Source of the DNA: an uncultured Bacteroidales bacterium
GTDB taxonomy: Bacteria; Bacteroidota; Bacteroidia; Bacteroidales; UBA932
Direction of reading: 5' to 3'
Assembly: GCA_944323245.1 (NCBI GenBank)
Contig: CALURT010000007.1
Span: forward strand, 44,294-108,293
Length of the DNA stretch: 64,000 nt
Made by a program: the position numbers and the translations under genes
Shown here: positions 11,101-19,365 of the stretch, piece by piece
Layout of the letters: every line of letters starts with the position of its first letter
Position numbering within the stretch: position 1 is the stretch's first letter
Notes under the pieces: generated by a model
What the model saw: only the letters and a program-made list of their open reading frames with translations
What the model was told of the DNA's origin: nothing
Databases searched by the model: none

Positions 11101-11397
11101 TTTCCGTGCAGTCAGATAGACCTTATCGTTTTTGATGTCAAACGCGACATCTTTTTCCCGAAACAGGATACTCAATATCGATGAAAGGTCAAGTTCCTTT
11201 ACGGAAAGCGAGTAAATGTCATCAGGATTCACCGTAGGCCGTGAATAATAAAAGGAGCATCCGGTCTGGTCGGATATCTGGTCCAGAATCTGCTCCAACC
11301 GGACATTTTTTGCCTCGATAGTCACATCCTGCGCCAAAGCATAGAAGCATGAAGCGCAAAGCACGACTATTGTCGCCATGATCTTTTTTAGTTTCAT
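8110..11397 (-). CDS. SusC/RagA-family TonB-dependent glycan transporter with an STN domain
   Basis: A 1095-residue outer-membrane transporter, first gene of the utilization locus. A signal peptide (about 1-22) is followed by an STN domain (about 25-95), a carboxypeptidase-regulatory-like beta domain (about 112-182, GVIMDSYGVPLVGAAVLVKG), the plug (about 190-317, with IRIRGVGTMNSASPYILVDG and SILKDASSAAIYGSKASNG) and a beta-barrel ending in SHSIGLNITF. It imports the oligosaccharide bound by SusD, powered by TonB-ExbBD. STN domains in this family usually contact a FecR-type anti-sigma factor, but no anti-sigma or ECF sigma gene is adjacent; the next gene upstream is divergent and unrelated. 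Start ATG at 11395-11397 fits the signal peptide. Confidence 0.95.
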   Translation of the reverse strand: MKLKKIMATIVVLCASCFYALAQDVTIEAKNVRLEQILDQISDQTGCSFYYSRPTVNPDDIYSLSVKELDLSSILSILFREKDVAFDIKNDKVYLTARKDTERERSDSANTVSGVIMDSYGVPLVGAAVLVKGTTTGTMTDENGKYVLEGVSPGDILEFVSIGFRTETMPVGGNSVINLTMQIDSNLLEETVIVGYGSQKKINLTGAVATVTGSEIIDRPSTNLSSMLQGLTPGLMVTQGAGTPGDDGATIRIRGVGTMNSASPYILVDGIETGTINMLDPNEIESISILKDASSAAIYGSKASNGVILITTKRGQEGKPKVSYSGNVNFSSPTTIIDRLSSYDYARMLSDMETRAGTTPRFDAEDIELFRNGTSPDTHPDMDYENLVWQTGISHKHNITVSGGTQNVKYMVSGGYLDQQGTLKRSTRDQFNIRTNLDVKLSDKFSMHVNMSYIDNSYTRPNASTRGGMDMLILMSNKLAPWIPGKRTDGTYGHDGDGNPLAWLDANTTTTYTKRNFSGIASLDYEIIKDLKLTVQGSFVRNHSTTKDYRKEVDYGDGFYQGPTSNREGMSTWSRKMLDIFLNYEKTFNEAHHFKAMFGYNVERYDYWAMETKRQGFINTDLTDMNAGDASTQTNSGYTRDLALMSYFGRLNYDYKGKYLFEVNFRSDASSRFAKDYRWGYFPSVSAGWRITEEPWMASVKPYVQNIKLRASWGMLGNQNAIDDEYYPSIPALSLDKNYPFAGELHQGITVVDHKVESITWEKSTTYGIGLDVTFLNDFTFSADLYNRLTTDIIMEVEAPWTFGISGSFQNNVGSMVNRGAEFNFSWNHIFMNGLRLGANANYAYNKNEILELSGVNEIVSGYGIKRIGEAYGSFYVYKTAGIFKSDEQAAEYEAIYGNPFGVPFKGGDLIIVDTNKDGKLTPDDRVVNGSNYPVHTFALGLNVGWKGFDLSVFFQGAANVNRYFNEEVPGFFGGDSSHPSTVWLDSWTPDNPNATWPRAYMKNDDSINNPNRVRTDFWCMDTSYLRIKSVNFSYTIPEKLTSKIGLDRIQIYYAGENLYTFDSLPFNIDPEVPSGQMNYYPSSVSHSIGLNITF

Positions 11398-11501
11398 TGT
11401 TTGATTGGATTGTTGGTTTAATTGTTAAATTTTTCAACTTAAACACAAAAGTCTGCAATTAATGTTACTTAGAATTGAAAAAATGTGAAGATTTTTATTT
11501 A

Positions 11502-11528
11502 GCCTCGGCATAGCAAATTTATTTCTGC
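11502..11528. repeat. Short dispersed motif shared with 44917-44948
   Basis: GCCTCGGCATA at 11502-11512 followed 9 bases later by TTTCTGC recurs at 44917-44927 with TTTCTGC 14 bases later. Both lie in intergenic DNA. They look like decayed copies of one dispersed element; similar GC-rich strings are, from memory, frequent between Bacteroidales genes. The function is unknown and the match is short. Confidence 0.3.
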
Positions 11529-11569
11529 GTAATTTGGCTGCGCCACATATACGGTTGCGTATATTTTTC

Positions 11570-11577
11570 TATCTTTG
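11570..11577 (+). promoter_or_regulatory. Putative -7 element TATCTTTG ahead of the gene remnant and glycosyltransferase
   Basis: TATCTTTG fits the Bacteroidota -7 consensus TAnnTTTG. No TTG lies at the ideal spacing of about 20 bases (the nearest is only 12 bases upstream). It may drive the remnant at 11619 and, through it, the glycosyltransferase at 11735. The rest of the 337-base gap (11398-11734) must also hold the susC promoter on the other strand, but I could not pick out a convincing one. Confidence 0.4.
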
Positions 11578-11618
11578 TAATCAAGCAGGCGGCGGTCGCC
11601 TGACTAAAGGTTTGGAAT

Positions 11619-11711
11619 ATGCTGTACCCTATCGGAATCCAGAATTTTGAAAAACTCCGCGACGGAGATTACATATCGGTGTCTCATTCTCCAAGGAAAA
11701 CCGCAGGATAG
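11619..11711 (+). pseudogene. Remnant of an AAA-ATPase-like/PDDEXK_9 family gene (N-terminus only)
   Basis: A 30-codon frame begins MLYPIGIQNFEKLRDGDY and then loses similarity before a TAG at 11709-11711. The opening matches the very conserved start of the large Bacteroidales family that joins an AAA-ATPase-like domain to a PD-(D/E)XK nuclease-like domain (usual start M-x-YPIGIQ-x-FEKLR, then Y-V-Y-VDKT). Full members have about 500-600 residues, so all but the first 18 or so are gone. The glycosyltransferase start lies 23 bases after the stop, which suggests a deletion that removed the body of the gene. The match is by memory of the family, not by search. Confidence 0.6.
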
Positions 11712-11734
11712 TGGACTGGAAAATCATTTGATTT

Positions 11735-13072
11735 ATGAAGCGTGCGCTGATAATATCGTATTACTGGCCTCCCTCGGGAGGTTCGGGAGTCCAAAGATGG
11801 GTCAAATTCGCCAAATACCTGCCGTCGGAAGGGTGGCAGCCCGTAATCTATACTCCTGAAAATCCTGAACTTACCGCCATAGATGAAAGTCTCTGCAAGG
11901 AAATCCCGCCGGAAGCGGAAATAATCAGGACCCATATAACCGAGCCGTATGACCTGTACCGCAGGCTGACGGGAGCGGGAAAAGGAAATACCGGAGGCCG
12001 GAACGAGGTCAGGCAAAAGGAAGTGAATCCCATAAACGGTGGAAAGAAATCCCTGAAGGAGAAAATATCCTTATGGATCCGCGGTAATTTTTTCATACCG
12101 GACCCGAGATGCCTTTGGACAGGACCGTCTGTCAGATTCCTGAAAAAATACCTCAAGGAACATCCGGTAGACATAATCATAAGCACCGGCCCTCCGCATT
12201 CCATGCACATCATCGCCATGAAGACGGCTGAAGCCCTCGGGCTGCCATGGATTGCGGATTTCAGGGACCCTTGGACGAAAATGTTTTATTTCAAGCATCT
12301 GCACCTGTCCGTTTTCGCCCGGAAGCGGCATGAGAAATTGGAACGCATGGTCCTCGACAAGGCAGATGCAGTAGTGGCGGTCTCCCCTTTCGTCCAACAG
12401 GAGTTCCAGGCAATGACACATACGCCTGTATCATTGATTACCAACGGTTTCGACGAAAATGACTTCGCCATTGATGTAAAGACTGACGGATATTTCAATA
12501 TCACGCACACGGGACTCTTCGCTGCAGACGGCAACCCCGATGTGCTATGGTCCGTCTTGGGTGAAATATGCCGTGAGGACAAGGTTTTCAAAGAAAAACT
12601 GCGGATACGGCTTGCAGGCAAGACAGACCGGGAAATCCTCGAATCGGCATACGCCGCAGGCCTCGCTGACAATATCGTGGATTCAGGATATGTGGACCAC
12701 ATAAGGGCCGTAGAAGAACAGAAGGCCGCAACCCTGCTCATCCTTCCGCTGCGCAAGGAACCGGAATACCGCGCCACCCTGCCCGGGAAACTTTTCGAAT
12801 ACCTCGCCTCCGGCAGACCGATTCTCGGAATAGGACAGCAGGACGGGGCCATGGCCATGATAATAAGAGAGACCGGAACAGGTGTCGTATTTGACTGGAA
12901 CGACGCCGTTTCAATCCGGAAATACATCGGATTGTGCTGGAAAAACTATCTTTCGGGCACGTCTTTCCCGAGAGATACCGACATATCACGTTATTCAAGG
13001 AAAAAACTGACCTCAACCATGGCAGAACTGATGGATGCCACCGTTGCGGTCCATAAAGCAAATAAAAAATGA
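11735..13072 (+). CDS. Glycosyltransferase, GT4-like (GT-B fold)
   Basis: A 445-residue cytoplasmic or membrane-associated glycosyltransferase. The N-terminal lobe opens with MKRALIISYYWPPSGGSGVQRW, the glycine-rich acceptor-side loop common in GT4 enzymes, and continues with IIISTGPPHSMH and PWIADFRDPW. The C-terminal nucleotide-sugar lobe has TGLF, VDSGYVDH and LPGKLFEYLASGRPILGIG, which holds the usual Glu-containing donor-binding motif. It probably adds a sugar to a surface polysaccharide or lipid-linked glycan. Its stop overlaps the start of the YfhO-type gene by four bases (ATGA), so the two are translationally coupled. Donor and acceptor are unknown. Confidence 0.85.
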   Translation: MKRALIISYYWPPSGGSGVQRWVKFAKYLPSEGWQPVIYTPENPELTAIDESLCKEIPPEAEIIRTHITEPYDLYRRLTGAGKGNTGGRNEVRQKEVNPINGGKKSLKEKISLWIRGNFFIPDPRCLWTGPSVRFLKKYLKEHPVDIIISTGPPHSMHIIAMKTAEALGLPWIADFRDPWTKMFYFKHLHLSVFARKRHEKLERMVLDKADAVVAVSPFVQQEFQAMTHTPVSLITNGFDENDFAIDVKTDGYFNITHTGLFAADGNPDVLWSVLGEICREDKVFKEKLRIRLAGKTDREILESAYAAGLADNIVDSGYVDHIRAVEEQKAATLLILPLRKEPEYRATLPGKLFEYLASGRPILGIGQQDGAMAMIIRETGTGVVFDWNDAVSIRKYIGLCWKNYLSGTSFPRDTDISRYSRKKLTSTMAELMDATVAVHKANKK

Positions 13073-15669
13073 ACAGACAGATATTGAACAGGATTCTTAT
13101 CTATATCGGCATTGTACTGCTCTTCCTCATCGTAGCCTACGCATACGTTCCGCAGGTATTGTCAGGCAAAATAGTAAACCAGGCAGACATCGCAGGCTGG
13201 ACCGGCATGGCCCAAGAAATGGTGGAGCACAACAACGCCCATCCCGACGACAAGACGCTGTGGACCAACTCCATGTTCGGCGGAATGCCTACCGTCTCGA
13301 TTCATGCCGACTTCAAGGGAGACTGGACTAAACCGATATATGACTTCCTCCTGACAGGAGCACGGCCTGCCACCTATCTGTTCCTTTCCCTCGTGGGAGG
13401 GTTCCTGCTGTTGCTTGCTTTCGGAGTCAACAGATGGCTTGCCGTAGCCGGAGCCATCGCCATCACGTTCTGCTCATACAACATGCAGATCATCCAGGTG
13501 GGACACAATACTAAAATGCAGGCCATAGCCTACATGCCATGGGTGCTTGCCGCAATCGTATTCACATACCGTTCGGCATTGGCAGACAAGGATGAAAAGG
13601 TCTTGAAATGGCTGTCAAAGACCGTACTTGGTGCCGTCCTGTTTGCATTTGCCCTGAGTTTCCAGATAAAGGCGAACCATCCGCAGATAACCTATTATTT
13701 GGCGATAATGATATTCATCTACGCCATTGCGCTGCTCATATATACCTGTGTATCCAAGGAAAGACGGAAACAGCTCGGGAAATTTTTCGCCGCCTCCGCA
13801 CTTCTCCTCGTGATAGGGTGCGTAGGAATAGCCACCAACCTCAACAAGCTGATACCTACCTACGAATATTCTCAATATTCCATGAGAGGAGGCTCGGAGC
13901 TGCGTCAGGCGGACGAAAGCCGGGATGCCGAAGGATTGGAATTGGACTATGCCACCGCATGGTCATACGGAATCGACGAAACCCTCAATATTCTGATTCC
14001 GAACCTCAACGGAGGCTCTTCTTCCGGAGATCCGAATCTGAAACATTCGGAAACACGGGATCTGCTGTATCAGGCAGGACAGCCGCACATCGATGAGGTA
14101 ATGAAGTCCCTCCCCCTCTATTGGGGCCCGCAACCTTTCACCGCAGGTCCGATGTACATGGGAGCGATATCCGTGTTCCTGTTCTTTCTCGGTCTGTTCC
14201 TATGCGACAACAAGGACAAATGGTGGATACTGACTGCGACAGTGCTTGCAATCCTCCTCGCCTGGGGCAGTCACTTCATGGAATTTACGAAACTGTGGTA
14301 CGACTACGCACCGATGTACAACAAGTTCCGCACGGTTTCCATGGCATTGGTCGTACTCCAGATAACCCTGCCTCTGCTCGGCATACTTGCCGTAGACAAG
14401 GTGCTGAAGAGCCGCACCGACAGGAAAACGACCTCTGTCGCATTGCTCGTTTCGTATGCAATATGCGCAGGATGCTGCCTCCTTCTCGCATTGTTCCCGA
14501 ACCTTGCAGGAACGTTCGCGTCATCTGTTGACGCCAACCTGCCGGAAATATTGGCCGATGCCCTCAGTGATGACAGGAAGGCAATGCTCGTGAAAGACGC
14601 ATGGCGCAGTTTCGCTTTCATCACATTGGCGGCAGCCCTGATTTTCTGGTATATAAAATCCTCAAAGACTGACCAGCAGGAATCCGGTAAATTCACTGCT
14701 GCCGCAATATGCCTTTGCCTCCTGTTTGTCCTGGACCTCTTCCCTGTCGACAAACGCTATCTCAACGGAGACCATTTCGTCAGCAAGAGGGAATTCTCCA
14801 ACCAGTTCACGGAAAGGCCAGTAGACAAATTTATCCTTGAAGACAAGTCACTCGATTACAGGGTGCTTGACCTTAGCGTCAACACTTTCAACGATTCGCA
14901 TACAAGCTACCGGCACAAGTCAATAGGCGGCTACAGCCCTGCCAAGATCCAACGATACCAGGACCTTATCGAACACTACCTCGTATCCGAAATAAATTCG
15001 GTGAAAATGACCGTAAACGGAGCCGCCACCATCAGCGAAATCTCCGACAACCTACCGGCCATACCGGTACTTTCCATGCTGAACGACAAATACATAATAA
15101 TCGGGGCGGAATATCCTCCGGTAGTCAACGGACAGGCAATGGGAAACTGTTGGATAGTGGACTCGGCAGTACATGCTTCTTCTCCTGACGAAGAAATCGC
15201 CCTTCTCGGAATCACGGATTTACGCAATACCGCCGTCATCGGAGCGGACTTCGCCGAAGCCCGGGAAAAACTCGACTCCCTGAGCACATTGGCAATGACG
15301 GATATCGCTCCCGCGGATTCCGTCTGGATGACTTCCTATGCTCCTAACGAGTTGAGGTACAGAAGCAGACTGAACGGAGAAAGAGCCGTCGTATTCAGCG
15401 AAATCTACTATCCGGCAGGATGGCACCTCACCATAGACGGAGAACCGGCAGAGATTTTCCGTGCAGACTGGATACTGCGCGCCGCCTTCATCCCTGCAGG
15501 AGAACATGAAATCGTCATGAGATTCGACCCTCAATCCTTCAAGACCGGGGAAAGACTTTCCCGTGCGTCATCCATCCTCCTGATAATATTGCTGGTATTG
15601 TCAGGTACGGGCTATGGAATCGTCGTTGCAGGAGGCGTCAGAAAAGAAGTCCGGACAGAAAAATCATAA
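13069..15669 (+). CDS. YfhO-family multi-pass membrane protein
   Basis: An 866-residue integral membrane protein. It opens with a membrane helix (about 9-28), then alternates hydrophobic helices through about residue 560 with loops carrying GWTGMAQEM and NSMFGGMPT. A long soluble domain follows (about 575-830, ending in a beta-rich part with YYPAGWHLTIDGEPAEIFRADWILRAAFIPAGEHEIVMRF), then a last helix near the C-terminus. This layout and the YYPGW-like/IPAGEH motifs match YfhO proteins, a GT-C-like family linked in Gram-positives to glycosylation of lipoteichoic acid or membrane lipids. Coupling to a glycosyltransferase gene by a four-base overlap fits a role in surface glycan assembly. Its last 32 bases overlap the end of the convergent SNF-family gene. 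Confidence 0.85.
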   Translation: MNRQILNRILIYIGIVLLFLIVAYAYVPQVLSGKIVNQADIAGWTGMAQEMVEHNNAHPDDKTLWTNSMFGGMPTVSIHADFKGDWTKPIYDFLLTGARPATYLFLSLVGGFLLLLAFGVNRWLAVAGAIAITFCSYNMQIIQVGHNTKMQAIAYMPWVLAAIVFTYRSALADKDEKVLKWLSKTVLGAVLFAFALSFQIKANHPQITYYLAIMIFIYAIALLIYTCVSKERRKQLGKFFAASALLLVIGCVGIATNLNKLIPTYEYSQYSMRGGSELRQADESRDAEGLELDYATAWSYGIDETLNILIPNLNGGSSSGDPNLKHSETRDLLYQAGQPHIDEVMKSLPLYWGPQPFTAGPMYMGAISVFLFFLGLFLCDNKDKWWILTATVLAILLAWGSHFMEFTKLWYDYAPMYNKFRTVSMALVVLQITLPLLGILAVDKVLKSRTDRKTTSVALLVSYAICAGCCLLLALFPNLAGTFASSVDANLPEILADALSDDRKAMLVKDAWRSFAFITLAAALIFWYIKSSKTDQQESGKFTAAAICLCLLFVLDLFPVDKRYLNGDHFVSKREFSNQFTERPVDKFILEDKSLDYRVLDLSVNTFNDSHTSYRHKSIGGYSPAKIQRYQDLIEHYLVSEINSVKMTVNGAATISEISDNLPAIPVLSMLNDKYIIIGAEYPPVVNGQAMGNCWIVDSAVHASSPDEEIALLGITDLRNTAVIGADFAEAREKLDSLSTLAMTDIAPADSVWMTSYAPNELRYRSRLNGERAVVFSEIYYPAGWHLTIDGEPAEIFRADWILRAAFIPAGEHEIVMRFDPQSFKTGERLSRASSILLIILLVLSGTGYGIVVAGGVRKEVRTEKS

Positions 15670-16984
15670 GGACTGCTATCGGACAGACGTACCTTATCAT
15701 AAAATAAACGAACTTGAATATCCGCTTGTTTGCGGACAGGGTCCCGCTGTTTGTAAATTCGTCGAAAACGTCGCTTTTGCTCATTTTCCAACCCACGAAA
15801 ACCACCATCAGGAATCCTCCTATGGTCATCAGGAAATTGGCCGAGAGTTTGTCGAAGAAATTGAATATCGTCTGGCCGAATATCTTTATGTCCGACAGCG
15901 GGCCGAACGAAAGCGAACACAATGCGCCGATTAACCATGCCACCGCGAACACGATGACAGAGGCCTTCTTGCGGGAAACATGCCTTTCCTCCACCAGATA
16001 GGCCACACCTACCTCATACAGTGAAATGGACGAGGTGATGGCAGCCACTATCAGGGCAAGGAAAAATATTATGGCGATAAAACCGCCCATCGGCATGTTG
16101 GAAAATATGAACGGCAATGTCTGGAACACCAATCCCGGACCTTCCTGCGGATTCAACCCGAATGCAAAGACTGCCGGAAGAATCGCACAGCTCGCTATAA
16201 GTGCGAAAATGAAGTCCGAAACCGCCGTATATGAAGAAGATGCAGCGATATTCTCGTCCTTCTTGATATAGGACCCGTAAGTCAGCATGGTACCCACGCC
16301 GAGTGAGAGGGAAAAGAAGGCCTGTCCGAGGGCTGCGGAACAGACTTCGCCGTCGATTTTCGAGAAATCAGGCTTGAACAGATAGACCAATCCGTCCATT
16401 GCTCCCGGCAGGGTGATTGACCTGACAGCCATGACGATAATCAGTACGAAAAGCATAGGCATCATGATTTTCCCGAATTTCTCTATCCCGCTTTTCACCC
16501 CTGCGATGATTACAAGACCGGTCAGAAGCAGGAATATCGTATGACCCACAAGAGGCGGCCAGACTGAAGTGATGAACTTGTCGAACATGCTTCCGAGTTC
16601 GGCCTGTGTCGCCCCTTCGGTGAATTCGAACATGCACGACTTGAAAAAGTATTCAAGCGACCAGCCTCCTATGACGCTGTAATAGGAAACCACGATGATG
16701 GGAGTAATCACGGAAGCTACCCCAAGCCATTTCCACTTCGTCCCTGGAGCGAGTTTCTTGAAAGCCCCGTATGCGTTGGCATGGCTGCGCCTGCCTATTA
16801 TCACTTCTGAAAAAAGGATTGGAAGACAAAGCAGAAAAACGCAGAATATATACACGAAAATAAAGGCGGCGCCTCCATAAGAGCCTACAAGATAAGGGAA
16901 TCTCCAAAGGTTGCCCAATCCGATGGCCGAGCCTGCCATCGCTACCAATACACCGAACCGGTTTCCGAAATTTTCTCTTTCCAT
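15638..16984 (-). CDS. Sodium-dependent transporter, SNF/NSS family
   Basis: A 448-residue inner-membrane symporter of the neurotransmitter:sodium family (LeuT-like). The N-terminal signature is clear: NRFGVLVAMAGSAIGLGNLWRFPYLVGSYGGAAF contains the unwound helix 1 that forms the Na+ and substrate sites. About 11-12 helices follow. Prokaryotic members usually import amino acids or similar small molecules with Na+; the substrate cannot be told. It begins 24 bases after the folA stop and is probably the last gene of the nptA-thyA-folA run. Its tail overlaps the convergent YfhO gene by 32 bases. Confidence 0.93.
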   Translation of the reverse strand: MERENFGNRFGVLVAMAGSAIGLGNLWRFPYLVGSYGGAAFIFVYIFCVFLLCLPILFSEVIIGRRSHANAYGAFKKLAPGTKWKWLGVASVITPIIVVSYYSVIGGWSLEYFFKSCMFEFTEGATQAELGSMFDKFITSVWPPLVGHTIFLLLTGLVIIAGVKSGIEKFGKIMMPMLFVLIIVMAVRSITLPGAMDGLVYLFKPDFSKIDGEVCSAALGQAFFSLSLGVGTMLTYGSYIKKDENIAASSSYTAVSDFIFALIASCAILPAVFAFGLNPQEGPGLVFQTLPFIFSNMPMGGFIAIIFFLALIVAAITSSISLYEVGVAYLVEERHVSRKKASVIVFAVAWLIGALCSLSFGPLSDIKIFGQTIFNFFDKLSANFLMTIGGFLMVVFVGWKMSKSDVFDEFTNSGTLSANKRIFKFVYFMIRYVCPIAVLMIFLSGLLF

Positions 16985-17008
16985 AGCGTGTCTGTTTGTC
17001 CGTTCGTT

Positions 17009-17488
17009 TTATTTACGTGAATAAGTTAAAAATTCGTATGTGATTCCCGAGGCCTCATCCGTCCTGAGCCCCGAATGCTCCGTCTCTATCCATACAGCCG
17101 GCGATATTTCGGGGAAAAACGTGTCTGCATCGTCCGGGGAAACGTGCACTCGTGTTATATAGAGTTTTTCTGCCGACGGCATGGCCTGTCTGTAGACTTC
17201 GACGCCTCCGATAATGAAGCATTTTTCATCTGCTACGGCTTTCACGGCCTCTTCAATGGACGGAAACACTTCTATTCCCGGGACTGGCTGCATCTGCCGG
17301 GATATGACGATATTCCTGCGCCGGGGGAGCGGCCTGCCTATCGATTCGTATGTCTTGCGTCCCATGATGACGGTCCCGCCCACAGTCAGTTCCCGAAAAA
17401 ACTTCATGTCTTCGGAAATATGCCAAAGAAGCGAGTTGTCCTTGCCTATCGCACCATTGTCGGCTACCGCCGCTACTATACTTACCAT
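17009..17488 (-). CDS. folA: Dihydrofolate reductase
   Basis: A 159-residue enzyme that reduces dihydrofolate to tetrahydrofolate with NADPH. Family landmarks are present: MVSIVAAVADNGAIGKDNSLLWHISEDMKFF (substrate loop), GGTVIMGRKTYESIGRPLPRRRNIVIS (NADPH site) and CFIIGGVEVYRQAMPSAEKLYITRV. The length is standard. It lies 15 bases after thyA, the classic pairing: thymidylate synthase produces the dihydrofolate that this enzyme recycles. Confidence 0.97.
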   Translation of the reverse strand: MVSIVAAVADNGAIGKDNSLLWHISEDMKFFRELTVGGTVIMGRKTYESIGRPLPRRRNIVISRQMQPVPGIEVFPSIEEAVKAVADEKCFIIGGVEVYRQAMPSAEKLYITRVHVSPDDADTFFPEISPAVWIETEHSGLRTDEASGITYEFLTYSRK

Positions 17489-17503
17489 CGTGTTGTCATT
17501 GTT

Positions 17504-18298
17504 TCAGACGGCTACCGGGGCCTTTATGGCAGGCCAAGGGTCATAGCCTTCAAGCGTAAAATCATCATATTCGAAAGAAAACAGGTCTTTCCTGTCCGGA
17601 TTGATTTTCATTTTCGGAAGCGGTCTCGGCTCCCTTGAAAGCTGCAGGGCCACCTGTTCGAAGTGATTCTGATAAATGTGCGTATCTCCCGTAGTATGGA
17701 TGAATTCTCCCAATCCGTAGCCGCACACCTGCGCCATCATCATGGTCAGCAAGGCATACGAAGCTATATTGAACGGTACTCCGAGGAACACGTCCGCACT
17801 GCGCTGATACAGCTGGCAGGAAAGTTTTCCGTCCGCCACATAGAACTGGAACATCGTATGGCACGGGGGCAGGGCCATCTTGTCCACCTCCGCAGGATTC
17901 CATGCGGAAACTATCATCCTTCGGGAATCCGGATTGCGCTTCAGCATGTCCACCACTCCGGCCAACTGGTCTATCGTCCTGCCGTCCGGCGCAGGCCAGC
18001 TCCGCCACTGATGTCCGTAAACCGGACCCAAATCACCGTTTTCGTCAGCCCATTCATCCCATATCGAGACTCCGTGTTCCTTCAGATACCGGATGTTCGT
18101 ATCCCCTGCAATGAACCACAGCAGTTCATATATTATCGATTTCAGATGAACCTTTTTCGTAGTCAGCAAAGGGAAACCTTCGTTCAGGTCGAACCTCATC
18201 TGATGCCCGAAAATACTTTGGGTACCGACACCTGTACGGTCATTCTTCATCACTCCTGTCTCGCGGATGCGCCGCAGCAAATCGAGATACTGTTTCAT
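17504..18298 (-). CDS. thyA: Thymidylate synthase (ThyA type)
   Basis: A 264-residue enzyme, the same size as E. coli ThyA, converting dUMP to dTMP with methylene-tetrahydrofolate. Catalytic Cys lies in [12 protein letters not shown]. The motifs [20 protein letters not shown] and [12 protein letters not shown] bind dUMP and folate. [15 protein letters not shown] is the normal start. It is flanked by galM (12 bases upstream) and folA (15 bases downstream), so it is probably cotranscribed with both. Confidence 0.98.
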   Translation of the reverse strand: MKQYLDLLRRIRETGVMKNDRTGVGTQSIFGHQMRFDLNEGFPLLTTKKVHLKSIIYELLWFIAGDTNIRYLKEHGVSIWDEWADENGDLGPVYGHQWRSWPAPDGRTIDQLAGVVDMLKRNPDSRRMIVSAWNPAEVDKMALPPCHTMFQFYVADGKLSCQLYQRSADVFLGVPFNIASYALLTMMMAQVCGYGLGEFIHTTGDTHIYQNHFEQVALQLSREPRPLPKMKINPDRKDLFSFEYDDFTLEGYDPWPAIKAPVAV

Positions 18299-18310
18299 CG
18301 CCGTCCTCTT

Positions 18311-19360
18311 TTATTTTCTTACTGAAAATGCGTAGATTATAGCCTCCTCATAAACTTCTCCAGGTCTCAAAACCGCAGACGGGTAATCCGGCCTGTTCGG
18401 CGTATCCGGGAATTTCTGGCATTCCATGGCCACACCGTCATAGTCGCTGTAGTGACCTCCGTTCTTGCTCTCCGGACAGCCTGCAAGCCAGTTGCCGGTA
18501 TATATCTGAATGCCCGGCTGCGTTGTAAACACCGAAAGGACTCTTCCGCTTTCCGGAGAATACAGTTCGGCTGCTTCCTGCAACACGCCTTCTTCCGCAC
18601 CGTCTATCACGAAGCACGCATCATAGCCCTTTCCGTAACGCAGGGCTGGAAAATCCTCGTTTATATCCCTCCCGAGCCTTTTGGCCGTGACGAAATCCAT
18701 CGGAGTACCGGCCACTGGTTCGCTTTCTCCCAACGGGATCAGAGTCCCCTCGGTAGGAAGATATTCAGAAGCATTGAGCCTCAGTTCGTGATCCAATACC
18801 GTACCGCTTCCCTCTCCGTTGAGATTGAAATATGCGTGATTGGTAAGATTTACTATCGTAGGGGCATCCGTTTCCGCCGTAAAGGTAAGACGCAGTTCGT
18901 TGTCCTCGCTCCACTCATATCTCGCCACAGCTTTCAGTGCTCCGGGATAGCCCATCTCCCCGTCTTCGGAAAAATACATGAATTCCACGCCTCCTTCATG
19001 CTCCCTGCTCTCCCATACCTTGTTCTGAAAGCCTTCAGGCCCTCCATGCAGATGGTTCGGGCCGTTGTTGACAGGCAGAGTGTATTCCTTGCCGTCGAGA
19101 ATGAATTTGCCTCCGGCAATCCTGTTTGCATATCTGCCGGGAACCTTGCCCATACACGGACCGTCTCCGAAATAACTCAAAGGGTCACTGTATCCGAGAA
19201 CTACGTCGGCAAGCTTGCCGTCCCTGTCGGGGACATTCACTGAGATGATGGCGGCTCCTATATTGCAAAGGGTTACAGAAGCACCTGAAGCGTTCATAAT
19301 CGTGTAGGCGACAATGTCCTTGCCGCACTCTGTCCTGGTAAGGAATTTCTTTTCTATCAT
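18311..19360 (-). CDS. galM: Aldose 1-epimerase (galactose mutarotase)
   Basis: A 349-residue enzyme that interconverts alpha and beta anomers of galactose or glucose ahead of galactokinase. Landmarks: NGPNHLHGGPEGFQNKVWE, NLTNHAYFNLNGEG (catalytic His) and GVAMECQKFPDTPN (catalytic Glu). No signal peptide is visible, so it is probably cytoplasmic. It sits 5 bases after the thioredoxin-like lipoprotein gene and 12 before thyA. A galK gene lies 8 kb away at 27316-28461; in many Bacteroidales the two are adjacent, and here they are not. Confidence 0.94.
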   Translation of the reverse strand: MIEKKFLTRTECGKDIVAYTIMNASGASVTLCNIGAAIISVNVPDRDGKLADVVLGYSDPLSYFGDGPCMGKVPGRYANRIAGGKFILDGKEYTLPVNNGPNHLHGGPEGFQNKVWESREHEGGVEFMYFSEDGEMGYPGALKAVARYEWSEDNELRLTFTAETDAPTIVNLTNHAYFNLNGEGSGTVLDHELRLNASEYLPTEGTLIPLGESEPVAGTPMDFVTAKRLGRDINEDFPALRYGKGYDACFVIDGAEEGVLQEAAELYSPESGRVLSVFTTQPGIQIYTGNWLAGCPESKNGGHYSDYDGVAMECQKFPDTPNRPDYPSAVLRPGEVYEEAIIYAFSVRK

Positions 19361-19365
19361 AATCT

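Noticed and set aside
17075..17638. Long plus-strand open frame across folA and thyA
   Set aside because: It is antisense to two certain genes and encodes an arginine- and tyrosine-rich protein with no recognisable domain, as expected of a shadow frame.
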